From contig NZ_PDOF01000002.1 of NCBI RefSeq assembly GCF_003226345.1, forward strand, positions 372,001-436,000: a stretch of DNA of 64,000 nt, written 5' to 3'. How positions within the stretch are numbered: position 1 is the stretch's first letter; every line of letters starts with the position of its first letter. A program made the translations under genes and the position numbers. The notes beneath the pieces were generated by a model. That model saw only the letters and a list, made by a program, of their open reading frames with translations. It was not told the origin of the DNA and ran no database searches. The stretch comes from Alteribacter lacisalsi (GTDB lineage Bacteria; Bacillota; Bacilli; Bacillales; Salisediminibacteriaceae). This document shows, in pieces, positions 59,444 through 64,000 of the stretch.

Positions 59444-60526
59444 GTGGATCATCACGTACTTGGCCTGCTGGCTGCCCTTTTGCTCAGCGTTTTGTTCACC
59501 CCGATCATTAAGCGTGTGGCTCCTCTCGTGGGAGCTGTCGACCGTCCAAACCAGCGAAAAGTGCATAAACGGGCCATGCCGAGACTTGGCGGCGTTGCCA
59601 TATATCTGTCGTTTGCCATCAGTTACATTGGTTTTGTGCAATTTACGGACATTGTGGCGACCAATATCGGCTACGCACTTCTCCTTGGGGGAGGCATCAT
59701 CGTTCTCACGGGGATTATTGACGACATCGTCGATCTCGGGGCAAAGGTGAAAGTAGCCGGTCAGATCGCTGCAGCCCTTGTAACGGTTTACTTCGGACTT
59801 AGAATCGAAGACATTGCCGTTCCATTTACCGAATACACCATTCATTTTCACTACCTGGCGATTCCGATCACGATCTTCTGGATTCTGGCCATTACGAACG
59901 CTGTGAACCTGATTGACGGCCTGGACGGGCTTGCAGCCGGCGTGTCGGCAATTGCAGCCACAGCGCTGCTGATCGTGTCGATTTCAATGGGACACTGGAT
60001 GACCGCCTTCATGCTCGTCCTGTTTATCGGCGCCGTACTCGGCTTCCTGCTGTTCAACTTTTACCCGGCCAGTATTTTCATGGGCGACTCGGGCTCCCTG
60101 TTTCTCGGGTACGTACTCGCTTCCGTCTCGCTGCTTGAGCTCAAGTCAGCGACGATGGTTGCCTTCGTCATCCCGATTCTCATCCTTGCCGTACCGATCT
60201 CCGATACGGTTTACGCCATGGTGAGGCGCAGAATGAACAAACAGTCGATTGCCGAAGCGGATAAAAATCATGTTCATCACTGCCTGATCAAATTCGGCAT
60301 GACCCACAGAAATGCGGTCCTGCTCATATACGGCATCAGCGCCGCATTTGCCCTGCTCGGCATTCTTGCCACCCAGGTGACGCTCTGGATGAGCATCCTG
60401 TTTTTTATCATCTATCTGATCTCGTTTGGGATTTTCGCCGAAAAAATCGGCATGGTAAGCAAAGAATACCAGCCGTTTCAGCAAATGGCCCAGCTTTGCA
60501 AGCGCTGGTTCACACGGACGAGCTGA
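59444..60526 (+). CDS. tagO: Undecaprenyl-phosphate N-acetylglucosaminyl 1-phosphate transferase (TagO/WecA)
   Basis: 360 aa from GTG 59444 behind AAAGGAG. The MraY/WecA family motifs are complete: DRPNQRKVHKRAMPRLGG, GIIDDIVDLGAKVK (DDxxD), NAVNLIDGLDGLAAG, FNFYPASIFMGDSGSLFLGY and DKNHVHHCLIKFG (HxHH). Eleven helices. It makes undecaprenyl-PP-GlcNAc, the first step of wall teichoic acid and polysaccharide units. A terminator at 60569 ends the operon. Confidence 0.95.
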   Translation: MDHHVLGLLAALLLSVLFTPIIKRVAPLVGAVDRPNQRKVHKRAMPRLGGVAIYLSFAISYIGFVQFTDIVATNIGYALLLGGGIIVLTGIIDDIVDLGAKVKVAGQIAAALVTVYFGLRIEDIAVPFTEYTIHFHYLAIPITIFWILAITNAVNLIDGLDGLAAGVSAIAATALLIVSISMGHWMTAFMLVLFIGAVLGFLLFNFYPASIFMGDSGSLFLGYVLASVSLLELKSATMVAFVIPILILAVPISDTVYAMVRRRMNKQSIAEADKNHVHHCLIKFGMTHRNAVLLIYGISAAFALLGILATQVTLWMSILFFIIYLISFGIFAEKIGMVSKEYQPFQQMAQLCKRWFTRTS

Positions 60527-60568
60527 CAAAACGTAAAATAAGCCGGGAAGAGACCCGGCATTACCAGC

Positions 60569-60593
60569 CGGCCCTCACGTGAGGGCCGTTTTT
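60569..60593 (+). terminator. Terminator of the polysaccharide operon
   Basis: CGGCCCTCACGTGAGGGCCG followed by TTTTT. Confidence 0.93.
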
Positions 60594-60829
60594 AGTGTTT
60601 ATTTGTGGTGGTTTTCGATGAGACAGAGGCCGAGTCTCTTCACAACGCAGGGAAAGCAGAGAAGAAATGAAGAAAAACTAAACCATCTTAAACAAGTTTT
60701 TAAATACTCTCTGCCATATCATTATTTCTTCACATAAAAAATCCCTGTTAATTTTTGAAAACATGCATTTCAGCCAGCCTGAACGGGTAACAAAGGTGGT
60801 ACAGACAATAAACGGCACAGGAGGCAATC

Positions 60830-62092
60830 ATGAGTATCGATCAGAAAAACACGCAGCAGAGCAATGAAAACGACGACACATCCAAACAAAAAAAAGACAT
60901 CACCCTGGGACTGGTGCCTGCTCCTGAACTGCCTGAAGAAATTGTTTCGAAGGTGGTGGACGATTTACCCGATCTGCTCTCACGTTACGTGGATCAGAAA
61001 GTGAACTGGCAGGTCGAATCCGTTACCGACCCTCTGACCGGCACGGCAGGAAACTCGAAACACATTCTCGGTAAAGTGGAGAACAGTAAGCGGCAGAGAG
61101 AGTGGGACATGGCGATTTGCGTGACTGATCTCCCACTCTTTCAGAAGCGGATTCTCGTGGTGGCCGATGTAAGCGTGAAGAGAAATCTGGCGGTTATTTC
61201 CCTCCCGTCTCTCGGCGCTTCTCCGATGAAAAAGCGGGTACGTGAAGCGATCATCCAGATGGCAAGCGAAATGTATCACGGCAGTTCCGAGGAAGACCGG
61301 GACCAGGAAGAAGGCCGGATGGAGCGTTCCGAACAGGACAATGAGGTGAAGGAAAAAGGAACGAAAGAGCTGATGAGCACCAGGATGACGGAACGTTTGT
61401 CTCCGATTACAAGAATAACGATGGATGAATCCTCTTCTTCTGATGATGATGAGGATGAGATCGAAGACGGGGACCTCGATGTGCGTTACCTGGTCAAATC
61501 AAGATTGACCGGCAGCTTCCGCTTAATTTCAGGGATGATGTACGCGAACCGTCCCTGGACGATCTTCCCCTCCTTTAAAAGTGTCTTGGCTGTCGCGTTT
61601 GCGACCGGGGCCTACGGACTTATATTCCCGAATTTGTGGATGATGAGTGAGGAGTTCGGACCGGCACGGTATATCTCCCTCATGGTGGTGGCGGTCACCG
61701 CCATCGTAACCTGGTTTATCGTCGCTCACAATTTATGGGAAAAACCTGAGGAGCACGGTTCGAAATTCATCGTCAGACGCTACAATGTGGCAACCGTTCT
61801 CACCCTGCTTGTGGGCGTTATCTTTTACTACATTATATTGTACTTCCTGTTTCTGGGTACTGCTTCGCTCTTTATTCCGTCATCCTTAATGGAGCAGGAA
61901 ACCGGCAGCCTGGTTGACGCAGGCAGCTACTTCCTTCTTGCCTGGCTCACGGCTTCGGTGGCCACGATCGTCGGTGCAGTCGGAGCCGGACTGGAAAGTG
62001 AGGAAACCGTCCTGAAAACCACCTATGGCTACCGTCAGCGAAGACGGAAGCGGGACGCCGAAGAGCAGGAGAATGATGATAGGGAAGAGTAA
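60830..62092 (+). CDS. Membrane protein with acidic linker, family unknown
   Basis: 420 aa, ATG behind ACAGGAGGC. Soluble N-terminal domain (residues 25-150, LGLVPAPELPEEIVSKVVDDLPDLLSRYVDQKVNWQVE) is followed by an acidic linker (DESSSSDDDEDEIEDGD) and four transmembrane helices (about 255-275, 282-300, 325-348 and 370-390). The N-terminal LGLVP.PELP pattern occurs in uncharacterised bacillar and actinobacterial membrane proteins. Not linked to a recognisable system. Terminator at 62126. The 60594-60829 gap contains nothing clear. Confidence 0.65.
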   Translation: MSIDQKNTQQSNENDDTSKQKKDITLGLVPAPELPEEIVSKVVDDLPDLLSRYVDQKVNWQVESVTDPLTGTAGNSKHILGKVENSKRQREWDMAICVTDLPLFQKRILVVADVSVKRNLAVISLPSLGASPMKKRVREAIIQMASEMYHGSSEEDRDQEEGRMERSEQDNEVKEKGTKELMSTRMTERLSPITRITMDESSSSDDDEDEIEDGDLDVRYLVKSRLTGSFRLISGMMYANRPWTIFPSFKSVLAVAFATGAYGLIFPNLWMMSEEFGPARYISLMVVAVTAIVTWFIVAHNLWEKPEEHGSKFIVRRYNVATVLTLLVGVIFYYIILYFLFLGTASLFIPSSLMEQETGSLVDAGSYFLLAWLTASVATIVGAVGAGLESEETVLKTTYGYRQRRRKRDAEEQENDDREE

Positions 62093-62125
62093 ATATAGAG
62101 AAAACGCTGGCCATAAAACTGTAAC

Positions 62126-62160
62126 GGAGATGACTTCACGATAGAGTCATCTCCTTTTTT
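62126..62160 (+). terminator. Terminator of the membrane-protein gene
   Basis: GGAGATGACT / AGTCATCTCC then TTTTTT, perfect stem. Confidence 0.95.
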
Positions 62161-62256
62161 GTGATTGTTTTAGACACGGCCGCGCCGGGAATAGAAGTGC
62201 TGTACACGAATAATGGAAAAAGAGTGACAATCAGATTAATAAAAAGGAGTTTTTTC

Positions 62257-63684
62257 ATGAGAAATCAGACGAAACACTTTATTAATGGCGAATGGGTGGA
62301 ATCCACCGGCTCTGACACGATTGACGTGATCAATCCCGCAACCGAGGAAGTAATGGGCACGATCAGTTCAGGTACGGAAGAAGATCTTGATAAAGCAGTA
62401 AAAGCTGCAAGGGCGGTATTCCCAACGTTTTCGAAGTCCTCGAAGGAACAGCGGATCGAGTGGCTCCAGAAAATTGCAGAAGGATACAAGGCAAGAAAAG
62501 AGGAACTGATTGAGGTGATGACTGATGAACTGGGGGCACCGCTCTCTGTCTCTGAAGAAGTCCACTATCCGGCGGGTCTTGGTCACTTTAAGCAGGCGGC
62601 CAGATCTCTTAAGGACTTCTCCTTCATAGAGGACCGCGGCCGACATACGCTCATCAAAGATTCCATCGGCGTGAGCGGACTGATCACCCCATGGAACTTT
62701 CCGACAAACCAGGCCGCAACAAAAATTGCCAGCGCTATTGCGGCAGGCAGCCCGGTTGTACTGAAACCGGCATCCAAGACACCGTTTGCGGCTATGATTC
62801 TCGCAGAAATCATTGACGAAGCAGGTCTGCCTGCAGGAGCGTTCAACCTCGTGAACGGCACAGGATCTGTGATCGGAAACGGCATCAGCTCCCATCCCGA
62901 TATTGATTTTGTCTCGTTTACAGGCTCCGGCGGTGTAGGGGAGAAAATCATGCAGAACGGTGCAGAAACAATTAAGAAGGTCGCATTGGAGCTTGGCGGC
63001 AAATCACCAATTGTCGTGCTTGAAGATGCGGATGTGAAAGAGGCAGCAAAGACAGCTCTGTCCAACATCATGACTAACACTGGACAGGTCTGCTCGGCGG
63101 GAACGAGAGTATTAATCCCGCAGTCGATGAAAGAGGAGTTTGAAAAAACGATTGTGGCCATGCTCCCGGACTTTCCGGTTGGAGATCCCCGTAAAGAAGG
63201 CATCGCCACCGGTCCCCTCGTGTCTGAGGATCAGTGGGAAACGGTGCAGTCCTATATTGAAAAAGGGGAAAAAGAAGCCACACTACTCGCAGGAGGAACC
63301 GGGAAGCCGGAGGGGCTTGAGAAAGGGTATTATGCCCGTCCGACAATTTTTACAGACGTCTCTCAAGATGCGGTAATTGCCCAGGAGGAAATCTTCGGAC
63401 CGGTCACGACCATCTTCACTTACGAAGACCTGGATCAGGCTATTGAAATGGCAAACGACACGATTTACGGTCTCGCCGGCTATATAGTTGGAAAGGACCC
63501 GGATGCAATCCGGCACGTGGCCACAAACATCCGAGCAGGCCGAATTAAGATTAACGACGCTAAAACCGACTTCAACGGACCGTTCGGCGGCTACAAGCAG
63601 TCCGGCATCGGCCGCGAATGGGGTGACTTCGGGATTGAGGAATATCTCGAGGTGAAATCCGTTCACGGGCTGCCATCGTCGTAA
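62257..63684 (+). CDS. NAD(P)+-dependent aldehyde dehydrogenase
   Basis: 475 aa from ATG 62257 with AAAAAGGAG; the frame opens earlier at 62161 without an RBS. ALDH landmarks: NFPTNQ (Asn), FTGSGGVGEK, VALELGGKSPIVV (Glu base) and NTGQVCSAGTRVL (Cys nucleophile). PFGGYKQSGIGREWGDFGIEEYLEVKSV is the oligomerisation end. General short- to medium-chain aldehyde substrates are expected. It is unrelated in sequence detail to the ALDH at 13044. Confidence 0.95.
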   Translation: MRNQTKHFINGEWVESTGSDTIDVINPATEEVMGTISSGTEEDLDKAVKAARAVFPTFSKSSKEQRIEWLQKIAEGYKARKEELIEVMTDELGAPLSVSEEVHYPAGLGHFKQAARSLKDFSFIEDRGRHTLIKDSIGVSGLITPWNFPTNQAATKIASAIAAGSPVVLKPASKTPFAAMILAEIIDEAGLPAGAFNLVNGTGSVIGNGISSHPDIDFVSFTGSGGVGEKIMQNGAETIKKVALELGGKSPIVVLEDADVKEAAKTALSNIMTNTGQVCSAGTRVLIPQSMKEEFEKTIVAMLPDFPVGDPRKEGIATGPLVSEDQWETVQSYIEKGEKEATLLAGGTGKPEGLEKGYYARPTIFTDVSQDAVIAQEEIFGPVTTIFTYEDLDQAIEMANDTIYGLAGYIVGKDPDAIRHVATNIRAGRIKINDAKTDFNGPFGGYKQSGIGREWGDFGIEEYLEVKSVHGLPSS

Positions 63685-63717
63685 AAACGAAGTCTTTGGG
63701 ACAAAGCAATATAAAAA

Positions 63718-63757
63718 AAGCCGTATTGAATATTTCTATTCAATACGGCTTTTAAAA
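63718..63757. terminator. Bidirectional terminator between aldehyde dehydrogenase and the anchored protein
   Basis: AGCCGTATTGAATA / TATTCAATACGGCT with A-run before and T-run after, suited to ending both convergent genes. Confidence 0.93.
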
Positions 63758-63778
63758 TATATTTCAGCTAATTGTCAT

Positions 63779-64000
63779 TTAAGCTTGTACAACTTTGCGG
63801 CGTAATAGCATGAATGCTGCAGCACCTGCAGTTAACAGACCAATTAACATCATCATCGGGAAAGATGTCGCTGTTGCTGGGAGTTCATCACCTTCGTCTG
63901 AACTTTCCTCAGAGCCAGCAGCCGTCTCTTCTGCTTCTTCTTCAGTAGCTTCTGCTTCAGTAGCGTCTTCTTCAGTAGCGTCTTCTTCAGTAGCGTCTTC
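63779..64000 (-). CDS. C-terminus of an LPxTA-type wall-anchored acidic protein (partial)
   Basis: Minus strand; 73 codons are visible before the window ends. The tail is ELPATATSFPMMMLIGLLTA plus a hydrophobic segment and RRKVVQA, a sortase sorting signal in which LPATA replaces the usual LPxTG (LPxTA motifs serve SrtD/SrtC-type sortases in Bacillus). Just upstream are 15-bp repeats encoding EEDAT and further Glu-rich sequence. The N-terminal part, which would tell the function, lies beyond 64000. No sortase is in the window. Confidence 0.85.
   Translation of the reverse strand, partial: EDATEEDATEEDATEAEATEEEAEETAAGSEESSDEGDELPATATSFPMMMLIGLLTAGAAAFMLLRRKVVQA

Noticed and set aside
61545-61560. 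GCGAACCGTCCCTGG inside the 60830 membrane-protein gene, resembling a repeat arm
   Set aside because: Lies in a conserved-looking coding stretch (ANRPWTIFPSF) with no partner arm; coincidence.

Overview
The window looks like chromosome of a spore-forming, probably halophilic or alkaliphilic low-to-mid GC member of the Bacillaceae. Evidence: Gram-positive ribosome binding sites with many TTG/GTG starts, lipoproteins with short lipoboxes, T-box leaders, a SPOCS-type spore coat protein, RsbR-like STAS proteins, TagO/LCP wall enzymes, several DinB-family genes, and acidic proteins. No rRNA, tRNA, CRISPR array or complete insertion sequence was seen.

Layout. 0-6.4 kb: small accessory genes (GNATs, HAD, methyltransferase, SRPBCC/SnoaL pair, DinB), several of them decayed. 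6.4-15.7 kb: a GntR-controlled catabolic region: CaiB/BaiF CoA-transferase, GntR regulator, tripartite tricarboxylate transporter (TctC-TctB-TctA), crotonase, gamma-carbonic-anhydrase-like protein, aldehyde dehydrogenase and iron alcohol dehydrogenase, with matching operator sequences before the CoA-transferase and the regulator. 15.9-30.3 kb: three further DinB genes plus a fifth at 27.8 kb, a lipoprotein, a coat protein, an M3 peptidase, a Glu-rich protein, a DUF368 lipid-carrier transporter, cold-shock protein, a CarD-like regulator, and an ArsR/MFS pair. 30.3-32.7 kb: an editing-domain-less threonyl-tRNA synthetase behind three tandem T-box leaders. 33.1-35.2 kb: a probable ATC hydrolase / N-carbamoyl-cysteine amidohydrolase pair. 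35.3-42.3 kb: small genes separated by inverted repeats, including two tandem RsbR-like paralogues. 42.6-46.8 kb: ABC exporter plus NarL-type two-component system. 47-53.3 kb: SelO, RsgA, a solitary microbial rhodopsin and an LCP protein. 53.5-60.5 kb: extracellular polysaccharide operon (Wzy/EpsG-like polymerase, two glycosyltransferases, flippase, kinase-fold protein, TagO). 60.8-64 kb: membrane protein, aldehyde dehydrogenase, and the C-terminus of an LPxTA-type wall-anchored protein running off the end.

The strongest cross-cutting feature is a dispersed family of about 24 inverted repeats with conserved GGGGACGGTTCTC / GAGAACCGTCCCC ends. They are all intergenic, often within 10 bp of stop codons, and their middle arm sequences co-vary. 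There is also a 259-bp MITE-like element with 13-bp terminal inverted repeats and a perfect 8-bp target duplication. Gene decay is common: an amber-interrupted HAD gene, a frameshifted GNAT, and remnants resembling arylamine N-acetyltransferase, GNAT and NIPSNAP genes.

The items most worth following are the xenorhodopsin/Anabaena-type rhodopsin with an operator-like repeat over its promoter, the truncated ThrRS under triple T-box control, the repeat family, and the CoA-dependent acid catabolic operon of unknown substrate. All family calls were made by reading motifs; no database search was run.
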